Under the pieces are notes generated by a model. The model was not told the origin of the DNA. It did no database searches and saw nothing but the letters and a program-made list of their open reading frames with translations. This document shows, piece after piece, positions 36,310 to 45,891 of a stretch of DNA of 64,000 bases. Position 1 is the first letter of the stretch; each line of letters starts with the position of its first letter. The position numbers were made by a program, and so were the translations under genes. Source of the DNA: Maribacter halichondriae (GTDB lineage: Bacteria > Bacteroidota > Bacteroidia > Flavobacteriales > Flavobacteriaceae); assembly GCF_027474825.1 (NCBI RefSeq), contig NZ_CP107030.1, positions 2,362,529 to 2,426,528 on the forward strand, in the 5' to 3' direction.

Positions 36310-37581
36310 TTAATCAATCATCTCAAATCCACAGTATGGAACCAGTGCTTCTGGAATCTGAATTCCATCAGCGGTCTGATAATTTTCTAAAATTCCTGCC
36401 AAAACCCTGGGCAGTGCCAAAGAACTTCCATTGAGGGTATGTGCCAATTGATTTTTCCCGTTTTCGTCTTTATAACGCAATCTTAAGCGATTCGCCTGAT
36501 AGGTCTCAAAATTGGAGACCGAACTGATTTCTAGCCAACGGTCCTGTGCCGTGCTGAAGACTTCGAAATCATAGGTCAGGGCAGATGTAAATCCGAGATC
36601 GCCGCCGCAGAGCCTTAGTATGCGATAGGGTAATTTTAGTTCACGAAGAATGTTTTTTACATGTTCCACCATGCCATCCAAGGCTTTATATGAATTGTCG
36701 GGATGTTCTACCCGTACAATTTCAACCTTGTCGAATTGATGAAGACGATTGAGTCCGCGTACGTGAGCACCATAACTTCCTGCTTCCCTTCGAAAGCAAG
36801 GGGTGTGCCCCGTATAACAAATCGGGAAATCGCTTTCGTTTAAGATAACATCCCTAAAAATATTGGTAACGGGCACTTCTGCGGTAGGAATCAAATACAG
36901 GTTATCTTCTCCCACATGATACATTTGGCCTTCCTTATCGGGCAATTGGCCCGTGCCAAAACCAGAGGCCTCATTGACCAAATGTGGTACCTGAATTTCG
37001 GTATAGCCCGCTACGGTGTTCTTGTCAAGAAAATAAGAAATTAAGGCTCGCTGCAGGCGTGCGCCTTTTCCTTTATACACAGGAAATCCCGCACCGGTTA
37101 TTTTTACGCCCAATTCAAAATCGATGATATCGTATTTTTTTGCCAGTTCCCAATGGGGAAGGGCATCGGTATTCAAAACGGGAATTTCTCCTTCTTTAAA
37201 GACTTCTATGTTATCTTCTTCTGAACTTCCGGCAGGTACCAAGTCGTTCGGCACATTCGGAATTTGATACAGGACATTTTGAAGTTCTTCGGCCGTACTG
37301 TTCAGAACCTCGCCCAACTGTTTCGATTCCTCCTTCAAGGCTCCGGTCTTTTCTTTAAGGGTATTGGCTTCTTGAGCTTTTCCGCTTTTGAAAAGTTCAC
37401 CAATCTCTTTGGAGAGTTTGTTGCTTTCGGCAAGTACGTTGTCAAGTTGTGTCTGGGTAGCACGACGTTTTTCATCCAACTCGATAACACCTTCGATCAA
37501 GGGAGCGGCATCGATGTTCCGTTTTTTGAGTGCGGTTATGATTTCATTCTTCGTATCTCGAATTGCCTGTAATTGCAACAT
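36310..37581 (-). CDS. serS: Serine--tRNA ligase
   Basis: A 423-residue class II aminoacyl-tRNA synthetase charging tRNA-Ser. Residues 1-110 form the antiparallel coiled-coil arm that binds the long tRNA variable loop. Motif 2 is 'CFRREAGSYG' and motif 3 'NGSSLALPRVLAGILENYQ'. The length is normal and the ends are intact. It lies between the TPR gene and the HTTM gene with short gaps on the same strand. Confidence 0.97.
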   Translation of the reverse strand: MLQLQAIRDTKNEIITALKKRNIDAAPLIEGVIELDEKRRATQTQLDNVLAESNKLSKEIGELFKSGKAQEANTLKEKTGALKEESKQLGEVLNSTAEELQNVLYQIPNVPNDLVPAGSSEEDNIEVFKEGEIPVLNTDALPHWELAKKYDIIDFELGVKITGAGFPVYKGKGARLQRALISYFLDKNTVAGYTEIQVPHLVNEASGFGTGQLPDKEGQMYHVGEDNLYLIPTAEVPVTNIFRDVILNESDFPICYTGHTPCFRREAGSYGAHVRGLNRLHQFDKVEIVRVEHPDNSYKALDGMVEHVKNILRELKLPYRILRLCGGDLGFTSALTYDFEVFSTAQDRWLEISSVSNFETYQANRLRLRYKDENGKNQLAHTLNGSSLALPRVLAGILENYQTADGIQIPEALVPYCGFEMID

Positions 37582-37651
37582 TCTTCTATTGTTTTATGGA
37601 ACAAATTTAAGGTAATCCGATGATTTCGGACCCAAAATAATAGGCAAAAAC

Positions 37652-38983
37652 CTAGAGTCTGTTTTTATCCTCAAGTCTTGAGGGCAAAATCCATTCGTGG
37701 TGGGTAAAATACTGCCATGGGGTATTGGCCAAATCAACTTTAGAATCGATGAACGTGTGTAATGGCCTCCCGTTCACGCTTATTTTCGAGTTCACAAATA
37801 TGGAAACTTCCTGCCCTTTTTTCGCATATTCCTTTTTTAAACGTTGTGCGAATTGCCAAATAAAGTCTGGGTAGGCCGCAATTCTTCTTTTTTGTTTTTT
37901 GGTGAGATATTCATCAAGGTCTATAATTTTTGAAACTCCTGTCTTTATATCCAAAACTGTAAACTCAATGTTCCCGGCCCGGCTTCGCAGCATCATACGC
38001 CAACTGAGGCGATGGCCCTCTTCCGTCCATAATACATTATCTTTAATAAAATGGTGGCGAAGCGGCAAGGCGAATTGAATCAGAAAATAAACTCCACCTA
38101 ACCCTAGTATGACATTTTTATAGGATGGGGTTTGAATTTCACCACCCGCGTAGGGTTCTTTTTTCTTGAAGAATATCTTCCTGATAACTTCAGGCTCGAA
38201 AAAGAACACGGTGAAGGCCAATGACAAATAGGGGAATATTCCGATTTGAAAAACTATCGAATTGAAAAGGTGAAAGAAAATGGAAATGATAAAAGCGACC
38301 TTGCGGGTCGGTTTCCATAATAATGCCGGAATAATTAGAAAATCGAACAAAATCCCGAAAACACCAACGACTTTATGAACCCATGCCTCTTGTAACAAAG
38401 CACCGATAACTGGGTAATCGGCCTTGTCGAGCATTAATATTCTAACAATTCCGAAATCGAGCCAATCTCCGTACAATTTGGCTATTGAGGCATAAGTATA
38501 AACGATAAAAAGTTGTAACACAATAGCCCATTTTACATAACTATACATATAATCGCATTTCAGCAAAGGGTTTTGTCTTGAATCCACAGCGTAGCCTCGG
38601 TGCGCCGGAAAAAAGCACATGAACAACGAAATCAAAATCAACAGATAATAATGATTGTTGTACGATGATTTCTGCATCAGGTAAACGGCGGTCCATAATA
38701 TCGTGAACGAGATGATACTGAACCGATATTTGTATCCCAGGGCAATGCATACCCCTAAGGTCCCCATAATAAAAAAATAGAAATACATGCCGTTTCCGGG
38801 TAGGGGCTGTAACCATTCAAAACCGATAAATGAGAAGGTGAACTGGGGTTCTACCAAGGTTCTTCTGATCCAACCCGTGACTATGGCGCCGTAACATTCT
38901 AGGGCTACCAAAATTCCGAAGAAAATCCTGAAAATCAGTAAGGGTGAGTTATTGATTTTTGTAAAAAGAAAACGATTCAGCAT
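37652..38983 (-). CDS. HTTM (vitamin K-dependent carboxylase-like) membrane protein
   Basis: A 443-residue protein: five or more N-terminal hydrophobic helices of the HTTM/VKGC-like domain (about 1-270; 'LIFRIFFGILVALECYGAIV', 'MCFFPAHRGYAVDSRQNP'), then a soluble C-terminal part (about 310-440; 'EGHRLSWRMMLRSRAGNIEF'). Bacterial members are not shown to carboxylate glutamate and are often of unknown role. I use the ATG at 38983, which overlaps the ribF stop as TGATG. A GTG at 38986 is possible. Confidence 0.8.
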   Translation of the reverse strand: MLNRFLFTKINNSPLLIFRIFFGILVALECYGAIVTGWIRRTLVEPQFTFSFIGFEWLQPLPGNGMYFYFFIMGTLGVCIALGYKYRFSIISFTILWTAVYLMQKSSYNNHYYLLILISLFMCFFPAHRGYAVDSRQNPLLKCDYMYSYVKWAIVLQLFIVYTYASIAKLYGDWLDFGIVRILMLDKADYPVIGALLQEAWVHKVVGVFGILFDFLIIPALLWKPTRKVAFIISIFFHLFNSIVFQIGIFPYLSLAFTVFFFEPEVIRKIFFKKKEPYAGGEIQTPSYKNVILGLGGVYFLIQFALPLRHHFIKDNVLWTEEGHRLSWRMMLRSRAGNIEFTVLDIKTGVSKIIDLDEYLTKKQKRRIAAYPDFIWQFAQRLKKEYAKKGQEVSIFVNSKISVNGRPLHTFIDSKVDLANTPWQYFTHHEWILPSRLEDKNRL

Positions 38984-39909
38984 CACCTCAAAATTAAGTC
39001 GAACGAGGTTTTCTTATCGTTCAGTAATTGATTCTTTAGTGCGTCGATCGAATCGAATTTGACCTCGTCACGAAGTCTATGCATGATATTTATCTGGATT
39101 TCCTTTTCGTAAAGATCTTGGTCAAAATCGAAAAAATGGACCTCTATACTTTGCTCGGTACCTTCAACGGTGGGATTGAACCCGATATTCATCATGCCAT
39201 GAACGGTCGATGACCCAATTTTACTTCTTACCACGTAAACACCATTTTTAGGAATAAGTTTATAACGCTCTTTAATGTGGATATTCGCTGTGGGGAAGCC
39301 TAGTTGTTTTCCGAGTCCTTTGCCTTTTATGACCTTTCCGGTCAGCATATAGTCGTAGCCTAAATATTTGTTGGCAATTTCTATAGCCCCCTCGCCCAAG
39401 GCCTTCCTTATTTTGGTGGAACTTACCGAGACATCATCCACCTCCTGTGCCGTTATCTCTTCGACCTCAAAATCAAAAGTGCTTCCAAAAGCTCTTAAAT
39501 CGGCAATATTGGCATTTCTATTCCGCCCAAATCGATGGTCGTAACCAATGATTATCTTCTTCATTTTCAAGGTATTGACCAAATTATCGCGTACAAATTC
39601 CGTAGCTGTCAACCGCGAGAAGTCTTTGGTAAAAGGGTGGATGATAAGATATTCCAGTCCCAGGTGCTTCAGAATCTGTGATTTTTCATCAATGGTATTT
39701 AACAATTTGATTTCTGCATCTTTTTGCAGCACCATTCTTGGATGTGGAAAGAACGTGAGTACGGTCGATTTCAAATTGAGTTCTTGAGCTGACCGAATTA
39801 CACGTTGCAAAATTTTACGGTGGCCCACATGAACTCCATCAAAGGTTCCAATGGTAAGGACCGTAGGGTGTTCTTCATCGAATTTAGATATACTTTGAAC
39901 TGTTAGCAC
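38983..39909 (-). CDS. ribF: Bifunctional riboflavin kinase / FAD synthetase
   Basis: A 308-residue enzyme converting riboflavin to FMN and FAD. The N-terminal nucleotidyltransferase has the H-x-G-H motif 'TFDGVHVGHRKIL', then 'YDHRFGRNRNA' and 'STKIRKALGEGAIE'. The C-terminal flavokinase domain begins near residue 182 with 'MLTGKVIKGKGLGKQLGFPTAN', containing the GxxLGFPTAN motif. It shares one base with the following HTTM gene, so the two are translationally coupled. Confidence 0.96.
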   Translation of the reverse strand: MLTVQSISKFDEEHPTVLTIGTFDGVHVGHRKILQRVIRSAQELNLKSTVLTFFPHPRMVLQKDAEIKLLNTIDEKSQILKHLGLEYLIIHPFTKDFSRLTATEFVRDNLVNTLKMKKIIIGYDHRFGRNRNANIADLRAFGSTFDFEVEEITAQEVDDVSVSSTKIRKALGEGAIEIANKYLGYDYMLTGKVIKGKGLGKQLGFPTANIHIKERYKLIPKNGVYVVRSKIGSSTVHGMMNIGFNPTVEGTEQSIEVHFFDFDQDLYEKEIQINIMHRLRDEVKFDSIDALKNQLLNDKKTSFDLILR

Positions 39910-39933
39910 TTAAGTAGGAAAATAAAAAAGAGT

Positions 39934-39941
39934 TATATTTG
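39934..39941 (+). promoter_or_regulatory. -7 box TATATTTG before the M12B-like protease gene
   Basis: TATATTTG fits TAnnTTTG and ends 21 bases before the ATG at 39963. It lies in the short divergent gap with ribF. A -33 TTG at the usual spacing is not clear. Confidence 0.5.
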
Positions 39942-39962
39942 ATTTTGGCTAAAAACCCCTTG

Positions 39963-42900
39963 ATGGCTACTAAATTACGTCTTGTTTTTTCAATTACCAT
40001 AGCATTTCTATCCTTTTACGGTCACGCACAAAATAGGTATTGGAAGCAGGAGTCTTCGCAAAATAAAGTTCAAAAAGGGTTTGCCGAGCGTTTTGACATT
40101 CAAAAAGGAACGGTTTTCACGTTTGACGAGGCCAATTTTAAAAAGGAACTTACCACTGTTGCTAAAGCTCGTAAGAATTCCAAGGTTCTGTATTTTCCAA
40201 ATGTTGAGGGCCAACTTATTCCCTTTTCGGTTTCGGAATCTCCCGTTATGTCCCCTGAACTAGCTGCAAAATTCCCGGAAATAAAATCTTTCATGGGTTA
40301 CGGACTTAACGATAAGGGGTTGAAAATTCGATTTAGTGTATCCCCTAAAGGCGTACAGAGTATGATAATCGATTCACGGTCCAAGGGCACGATATTTATG
40401 CAAAAAGATGGGAATGGGAAGTACGTTGTCTATAATCGAGATGGTCTAACCTCAAATACCGATTTCATTTGTGAAACAAAATCGTTTCTGGAAAAAAATA
40501 TGGGTGTAAGTACCCAAAAATTGCCTGAAAATAGGGTTCTTCGAAAGTTTCGGTTGGCTGTTTCTGCTTCTGGGGAATATACGGCTTATCATAGTTTACC
40601 GGGTAGTCCGAATGTTGCGGATGCCATGGCGGCCATCAATGCTACGGTGACCCGTGTTAACGAAGTTTATGAAACCGATTTCGGGGTTTCGCTTGAACTC
40701 ATTGCCAACAACGAAGATGTCGTCTTTACCAACGCGGCGAATGATCCCTATACTGGAAACTTGAATTCGCAGGTTCAAAACGCTTTGAACACCACTATTG
40801 GGCCTGAAAATTATGATATCGGTCATTTGTTTCACAAAGATCAAAATGGGGGTAATGCAGGGTTTATCGGCTCGGTCTGTCGAGATAACAGAAAAGGGAG
40901 CGCATATTCTTCTGGCGAGAATCCCGAAGGAGATCTATTCGATATTGATTTTGTTTCACACGAGATGGGGCATCAATTTGGTGCCAATCACACATGGTCT
41001 TTTGAACCTGAAGGCACAGAGGTGCAAGTCGAACCGGCCAGTGGCACGACAATTATGGGATATGCCGGAATAACCGGTAACAATAACGTAGCACCCAATG
41101 GCGATGATTATTTCCATTATCTGACCATCGAACAAGTCTCCGAGTATCTGGCTACCGTCAGTTGTGGTGCAATAGTCGAAAATTTATCGAATACCGGCCC
41201 TGAAGTGGTCGACGTCGGTGATTTTGTTATCCCAAAATCTACGGCCTTTGTCCTTGAGGGATCGGCCACCGATGCCGATATCGACGATGTGCTGACCTAT
41301 ACTTGGGAGCAAATCGACAATGGCATAGTAACCCGTGAGACTTTTGGGCCTACCAATTCGGCGGGAGCCAATTTTAGATCGTTAAAACCTTCGTTGTCGC
41401 CGATTCGCTATTTTCCGAAATTGGCGAGCGTAGTTCAAGGGAATTTGACACAGGTGAATCCACCTATAAATTCTGCATGGGAGACAGTCTCTGATATAGA
41501 ACGTGATTTGAACTTTGCTTTTACGGTCAGGGACAATGCCGAAGGTGGCGGGCAGGTAGCCTCCGATGAGGTGAAAGTATCCGTGGTCAATAGTGCAGGC
41601 CCTTTTAAAGTGACTTCACAGGCTGATAACGGGTCGTTTGCGGCGGGGTCGGTACAAGAAATCGTTTGGGATGTAGCAAATACGGAAAAGGCTCCGGTGA
41701 ATGCAGCCAATGTTGATATATTTCTTTCCATAAACGGAGGTTTGACCTTTGTTGATACTTTGGCGCTGAATACACTCAATGATGGAAGCCACAAAGTGGT
41801 TCTTCCTGGTAAGCCTACCACTAATGCACGAATCATGGTAAAGGCAAGCAATAATATTTTTTATGCTGTCAATACATCGGATTTTACAATAGTGGCATCC
41901 GAAATCGTATTGAACTTTTCAGAACTCGAATATGGCATATGTCAACCAGATAGTCTTGTGGTTCCTTTTTCCTATGAAACGTTTCTCGGCTTTAACGAGG
42001 AAGTTGCGTTAAGCGCAATTTTTCCACCACCCGGTTTGGATATTGCTTTTTCACCGACTACGGTGACGAATGATACCCTTGTCAACATTACATTCTCGGG
42101 CACCGAGAATTTGACGGAAGGCGATTATACCGTTAGAATCTTGGCGACCGGCACCACTAAATCGCGTGAGGTAGAATTGAATCTGAGCATATTTGATACT
42201 GATTTCGAAGATGTTGTATTGGTATCTCCTGTCGACGGTTTGGTAGATTCATCCCTTAAAGTAATGCTGGAATGGCAAGAAGTAGCTTCCGCAATTTCTT
42301 ACGATGTTGAAGTGGCCACAGACTTGGCTTTTACCAATATAGTTGATTCGACTAATTTAATCGCGAATACCTACGGACCTAGTGGATTAGATCACGAAAC
42401 TTCTTATTATTGGAGAGTAAAACCGAAAAATACATGTGGCGAAGGTGCTTTTGGCACTCCTTTTAGCTTTACGACCATTGCGTTCAGTTGTGAAACAAAG
42501 TTGGGGGATAATCTGCCGTTGAGCATATCTTCAACTGGTACGCCTAAAGGTATTTCAAAGGTTACCTTTCGTGAAGACCTTATATTGTCGGATATTAATG
42601 TCAATCTCGATATAGAACATTCGTATGTGTCCGATTTATCAATAACGTTAACTTCACCATCGGGTACTACCGTGGCATTGGTCTCGAGTTCTTGTGGAGA
42701 TTTGAAAGATATCAACGCTACTTTTGATGATGATGGAGATCCGTTCGCATGCTCCGGAAATCCGGCGATTACTGGTACTGTAAAACCCTTGGGTTCTCTA
42801 AGGGCTTTTGAAGGAGAATCTATATTAGGAGAATGGATCTTAGAGGTTTCCGATAACGCACCCTCCGATGGTGGCTCGGTCAATAATTTTTCCCTAGAGG

Positions 42901-43742
42901 TATGTATCGAAGGTGAGTTCAGGCCTGATGAAGACAACGACGGCGTTTTTGATGATGGAGATGACCTATGTCTTGGTACTCCCGAAGGAGCCGAAGTTGA
43001 TTCAACAGGTTGTCAGATATTCCGATTTCCGGCCGATAATTTTGCCATTGAGATTCAGAGTGAATCGTGTCGTAATGGCAATGACGGAACCATTGATATA
43101 ACAGCTACGTTGCCCCTGAACTATGAAATTACCGTTACGGGCAATGCTACCGATGTATCACAGAGCTTTACGGACTCTTTTGGACTATCTAATTTGGCTG
43201 CAGGTTCATATGAAATATGTGTTACGGCCATGGAAGGTGAAATTGAATATGAACCCAACTGTTTTACTGTGGTCGTAACCGAACCTGATGTACTCTCGGT
43301 GAGTTCGAAAGCCGATTTGGATGGAAGGCTGATTACGTTGAATTTGGAAGGAGCCGCAAATTATTTCATTGAATTGAACGGTGAGATTATACAGACGGGA
43401 GCGAATGAAATTACCCTTAATCTAAAAAATGGTGGAAACAGCCTGAAAGTTTCTACTGGATTGCCCTGTCAAGGAACCTACGAGGAAGAACTGTTCGTTT
43501 CGGATACACCTTTGATATATCCTAATCCCTTTGTTGATGTTACCAGGGCATTTTTGCCTACGGGCTTAAAAGATATTACCGTCGGCATTTTTTCGGCTAA
43601 CGGCCAGTTCATCAAGAGTAGAACCTATGTCACTGAGGATACCGAATTGGAATTGGATTTCTTAGGTCTGCCTTCGGGAATGTATTATGTAAAGTTTGAA
43701 GGACCCCGCATAAAAGCCGCGCTAAAAGTGATTAAGAAATGA
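39963..43742 (+). CDS. T9SS-exported M12B-like (reprolysin) metalloprotease, multidomain
   Basis: A 1,259-residue secreted protease, started at the ATG at 39963 (MATKLRLVFSITIAFLSFYG). Order: signal peptide, propeptide (about 25-185), reprolysin-like zinc protease with 'HEMGHQFGANHT' near residue 333 (HExxHxxGxxH), a long beta-rich middle with Fn3-type units, a proprotein-convertase P-like domain (about 840-985), a TSP3-like Ca2+ motif 'DEDNDGVFDDGDDLC', an SprB-like unit, and a C-terminal T9SS type A sorting domain ('IYPNPFVDVTRAF'). It acts outside the cell or at the surface. Its stop overlaps the start of a paired lipoprotein by four bases. Confidence 0.88.
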   Translation: MATKLRLVFSITIAFLSFYGHAQNRYWKQESSQNKVQKGFAERFDIQKGTVFTFDEANFKKELTTVAKARKNSKVLYFPNVEGQLIPFSVSESPVMSPELAAKFPEIKSFMGYGLNDKGLKIRFSVSPKGVQSMIIDSRSKGTIFMQKDGNGKYVVYNRDGLTSNTDFICETKSFLEKNMGVSTQKLPENRVLRKFRLAVSASGEYTAYHSLPGSPNVADAMAAINATVTRVNEVYETDFGVSLELIANNEDVVFTNAANDPYTGNLNSQVQNALNTTIGPENYDIGHLFHKDQNGGNAGFIGSVCRDNRKGSAYSSGENPEGDLFDIDFVSHEMGHQFGANHTWSFEPEGTEVQVEPASGTTIMGYAGITGNNNVAPNGDDYFHYLTIEQVSEYLATVSCGAIVENLSNTGPEVVDVGDFVIPKSTAFVLEGSATDADIDDVLTYTWEQIDNGIVTRETFGPTNSAGANFRSLKPSLSPIRYFPKLASVVQGNLTQVNPPINSAWETVSDIERDLNFAFTVRDNAEGGGQVASDEVKVSVVNSAGPFKVTSQADNGSFAAGSVQEIVWDVANTEKAPVNAANVDIFLSINGGLTFVDTLALNTLNDGSHKVVLPGKPTTNARIMVKASNNIFYAVNTSDFTIVASEIVLNFSELEYGICQPDSLVVPFSYETFLGFNEEVALSAIFPPPGLDIAFSPTTVTNDTLVNITFSGTENLTEGDYTVRILATGTTKSREVELNLSIFDTDFEDVVLVSPVDGLVDSSLKVMLEWQEVASAISYDVEVATDLAFTNIVDSTNLIANTYGPSGLDHETSYYWRVKPKNTCGEGAFGTPFSFTTIAFSCETKLGDNLPLSISSTGTPKGISKVTFREDLILSDINVNLDIEHSYVSDLSITLTSPSGTTVALVSSSCGDLKDINATFDDDGDPFACSGNPAITGTVKPLGSLRAFEGESILGEWILEVSDNAPSDGGSVNNFSLEVCIEGEFRPDEDNDGVFDDGDDLCLGTPEGAEVDSTGCQIFRFPADNFAIEIQSESCRNGNDGTIDITATLPLNYEITVTGNATDVSQSFTDSFGLSNLAAGSYEICVTAMEGEIEYEPNCFTVVVTEPDVLSVSSKADLDGRLITLNLEGAANYFIELNGEIIQTGANEITLNLKNGGNSLKVSTGLPCQGTYEEELFVSDTPLIYPNPFVDVTRAFLPTGLKDITVGIFSANGQFIKSRTYVTEDTELELDFLGLPSGMYYVKFEGPRIKAALKVIKK

Positions 43743-44419
43743 GAATTATATCGTTCATATTGATAGGTGTTCTTTTGGTGGGATGCAAAAAAAAGGACCC
43801 TCCGAAACTGCCACAAATTGCTCAATTGGTCGCCCCACAGACAAATTCTGAATGTACTACAGGTGAAAGCTTGAACGAGACGACCAGTCGAGTGGAATTT
43901 CAATGGATGGCCGCTGACTTTGTAGAAACCTATGAACTGAGGGTAACCAATCTAAATACGAATGTTACCCAAACGATAAGCACACTAGGACTTTCCGCCA
44001 AATTGCCCTTGGAAAAAGGGGCCCCATTCTCTTGGTTCGTCAATACGAAAAATTCACAGGCGGCCCAAATAACGGCAAGTGAGACATGGAGGTTCTACAA
44101 TGCAGGTTCCGAAACTACCTACCCGCCTTTTCCACCAGAAATACTGGCTCCTAAATCGTCAGAGTCCGTATTCAAGGATGTTAACAATGAAGTGGTCCTC
44201 GATTGGAAAGGGTCTGATATAGATAATGACATTGTGGGATATGAGGTGTATTTTTCGACCGAGACCCCACCTTCTACATTAATTGCCTCTCCGTCGGCCG
44301 GTGATACCGTACACAAGGTCAGTGTAGTTTCTGGAACGGTATATTACTGGAGAGTTATTGCCAAAGATGGCGAAGACAATACCGCCGATTCTGGCATATT
44401 CAGCTTTAAGGTACTTTGA
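43739..44419 (+). CDS. Two-domain Fn3-like lipoprotein paired with the M12B protease
   Basis: A 226-residue lipoprotein (signal ending 'LIGVLLVGC'), with two Fn3-like repeats. Conserved points are 'NSECTTGESLN', 'VEFQWMAADFVETYELRVTN', 'WRFYNAGSE', 'LDWKGSDIDNDIVGYEV' and 'VYYWRVIAKDGEDN'. The same points and their order recur in the lipoprotein at 58674-59393, which follows an M4 protease. It overlaps the protease stop as ATGA. It could be a surface anchor, inhibitor or processivity partner for the protease; this is inference. Confidence 0.8.
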   Translation: MRIISFILIGVLLVGCKKKDPPKLPQIAQLVAPQTNSECTTGESLNETTSRVEFQWMAADFVETYELRVTNLNTNVTQTISTLGLSAKLPLEKGAPFSWFVNTKNSQAAQITASETWRFYNAGSETTYPPFPPEILAPKSSESVFKDVNNEVVLDWKGSDIDNDIVGYEVYFSTETPPSTLIASPSAGDTVHKVSVVSGTVYYWRVIAKDGEDNTADSGIFSFKVL

Positions 44420-44421
44420 AC

Positions 44422-45051
44422 TTAGGTGTTATTGAATTCATTCATCGTATTTTTTACTCCCGATAGAACGAATGTCTTAATTAATTTTGAAGATCTTTCA
44501 AATCGCTCTTTAAGTGCCGATTTTTCTTCTTCGTTCCATTCGCCTAAAACATAATCGACCTGTCTTCCTTTCCCAAAATCCGAGCCCACTCCGAAACGTA
44601 ACCTATTGTACGTAGTGGTTTGTAGTGTTTGCTGAATATCTTTGAGGCCGTTGTGCCCTCCGTCACTTCCCTTGATTTTCAAGCGCAATGTTCCAAAGGG
44701 TAAATTGATATCATCGGTAATGACCAATAGGTTTTCCATTGGAATTTTTTCTTTTTCAAGCCAATATTTCAATGCCTTGCCGCTAAGGTTCATGAAAGTG
44801 GATGGCTTTAGACATAGAATGGTTCTTCCCTTGATCTTGAAACTTCCGATATCACCGAGACGTGATGTTTCAAATATGAAATTTTCGTGGGCTGCCAAGG
44901 CATCCAATATTTTGAATCCTACATTATGTCTCGTTTCGGAATATTCCGAACCGATATTGCCCAAGCCTATGATTAAAAATTTCTTCATGGGATCAGATTC
45001 TTCGGCAATGGATTTAGAACCGTTGAAAAGAGATTTAAGAAATTCGAACAT
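44422..45051 (-). CDS. pth: Peptidyl-tRNA hydrolase
   Basis: A 209-residue enzyme that frees tRNA from peptidyl-tRNA drop-off products. I use the ATG at 45051; longer starts run into the terminator region. After a 23-residue leader ('FEFLKSLFNGSKSI'), the core starts 'KKFLIIGLGNIGSEYSETRHN' minus the last base of the motif, with catalytic His in 'TRHNVGF', Asn in 'PSTFMNLSG' and Asp in 'TDDINLPFG'. The N-terminal leader is common in Flavobacteriaceae Pth. It starts after the rplY terminator and ends two bases from a converging gene. Confidence 0.93.
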   Translation of the reverse strand: MFEFLKSLFNGSKSIAEESDPMKKFLIIGLGNIGSEYSETRHNVGFKILDALAAHENFIFETSRLGDIGSFKIKGRTILCLKPSTFMNLSGKALKYWLEKEKIPMENLLVITDDINLPFGTLRLKIKGSDGGHNGLKDIQQTLQTTTYNRLRFGVGSDFGKGRQVDYVLGEWNEEEKSALKERFERSSKLIKTFVLSGVKNTMNEFNNT

Positions 45052-45080
45052 GATTGTATATCCATTTGTATAAAAATACA

Positions 45081-45113
45081 AAAGCATCCCGCAATTGCGG
45101 GATGCTTTTTTTT
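45081..45113. terminator. Rho-independent terminator after rplY
   Basis: A perfect stem AAAGCATCCCGC / GCGGGATGCTTT around AATT, with T-tracts on both strands, lies 15 bases past the rplY stop on the minus strand. It separates rplY-prs from pth. Confidence 0.88.
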
Positions 45114-45128
45114 ATAAATCGAAGGAAA

Positions 45129-45812
45129 TTATTCCTTACTTTCTCCCTCAGAAGATCCTTCAGACAGCGCATCGCCACCTTCAGAAGCACCCTCGGTTCC
45201 TTCAGCAGTTGCTCCTTCTTCTCCTTCAACTCCTTCTAGTTCTTCCTCATCTGTCAATTCAACTATTGCGGCACGTTGCGTCTTGACTTGTACTACCACC
45301 GTACTTTCGGGGTGTAGAATAGCAAAATCATCGTTTAATAATGATTCAACGAGAATATTATCACCGATTTTCAATTTTGAAATATCGATATCAAAGAAAT
45401 CCGGCAAATTATCCGGTAAAGCCTTGATGGCCAATTTTCTTTTTCTAAATAACAAACGACCACCGTTTCGAACCCCAGGAGAATTTCCTATTAGTTGAAC
45501 AGGAATGTTCATGGTAACTTCTTTGTCATCAAAAAGCTGATAAAAATCAATATGCAAAATTTTATCCGTTACCGGATGAAACTGAATGTCTTGCATGATT
45601 GCCTTAACTTTCCCTTCACCTAAATCAACCTTTACAGTATGCGCTGCTCCAGTGTACACTAAATCTCTGAACGCTAGTTCATCTGCCGAAAAAGTGTAAT
45701 GGTTTTCCCCTCCGTATACCACGCAAGGAACCTTTCCAGCATTACGTAGGGCTTTCGTTGCCTTCTTGCCCACGCTTTCTCTTTCTGATCCTTTAATTGT
45801 AATTGATTTCAT
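45129..45812 (-). CDS. rplY: 50S ribosomal protein L25 (CTC form)
   Basis: A 227-residue L25/TL5/CTC protein binding 5S rRNA. The L25 domain is about 1-95 ('[20 protein letters not shown]') and the C-terminal beta CTC domain about 96-190. The last 45 residues are an acidic Glu/Gly/Ser tail ('[20 protein letters not shown]'), which is a common disordered tail in Bacteroidota L25. It lies 80 bases downstream of prs on the same strand. Confidence 0.95.
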   Translation of the reverse strand: MKSITIKGSERESVGKKATKALRNAGKVPCVVYGGENHYTFSADELAFRDLVYTGAAHTVKVDLGEGKVKAIMQDIQFHPVTDKILHIDFYQLFDDKEVTMNIPVQLIGNSPGVRNGGRLLFRKRKLAIKALPDNLPDFFDIDISKLKIGDNILVESLLNDDFAILHPESTVVVQVKTQRAAIVELTDEEELEGVEGEEGATAEGTEGASEGGDALSEGSSEGESKE

Positions 45813-45891
45813 TGTGTTTGTTATATATTACTCATTATTAATTATTCATTTGTTTGTGGTGTCTGAGCATGACCGAAGACACAGATGATCG

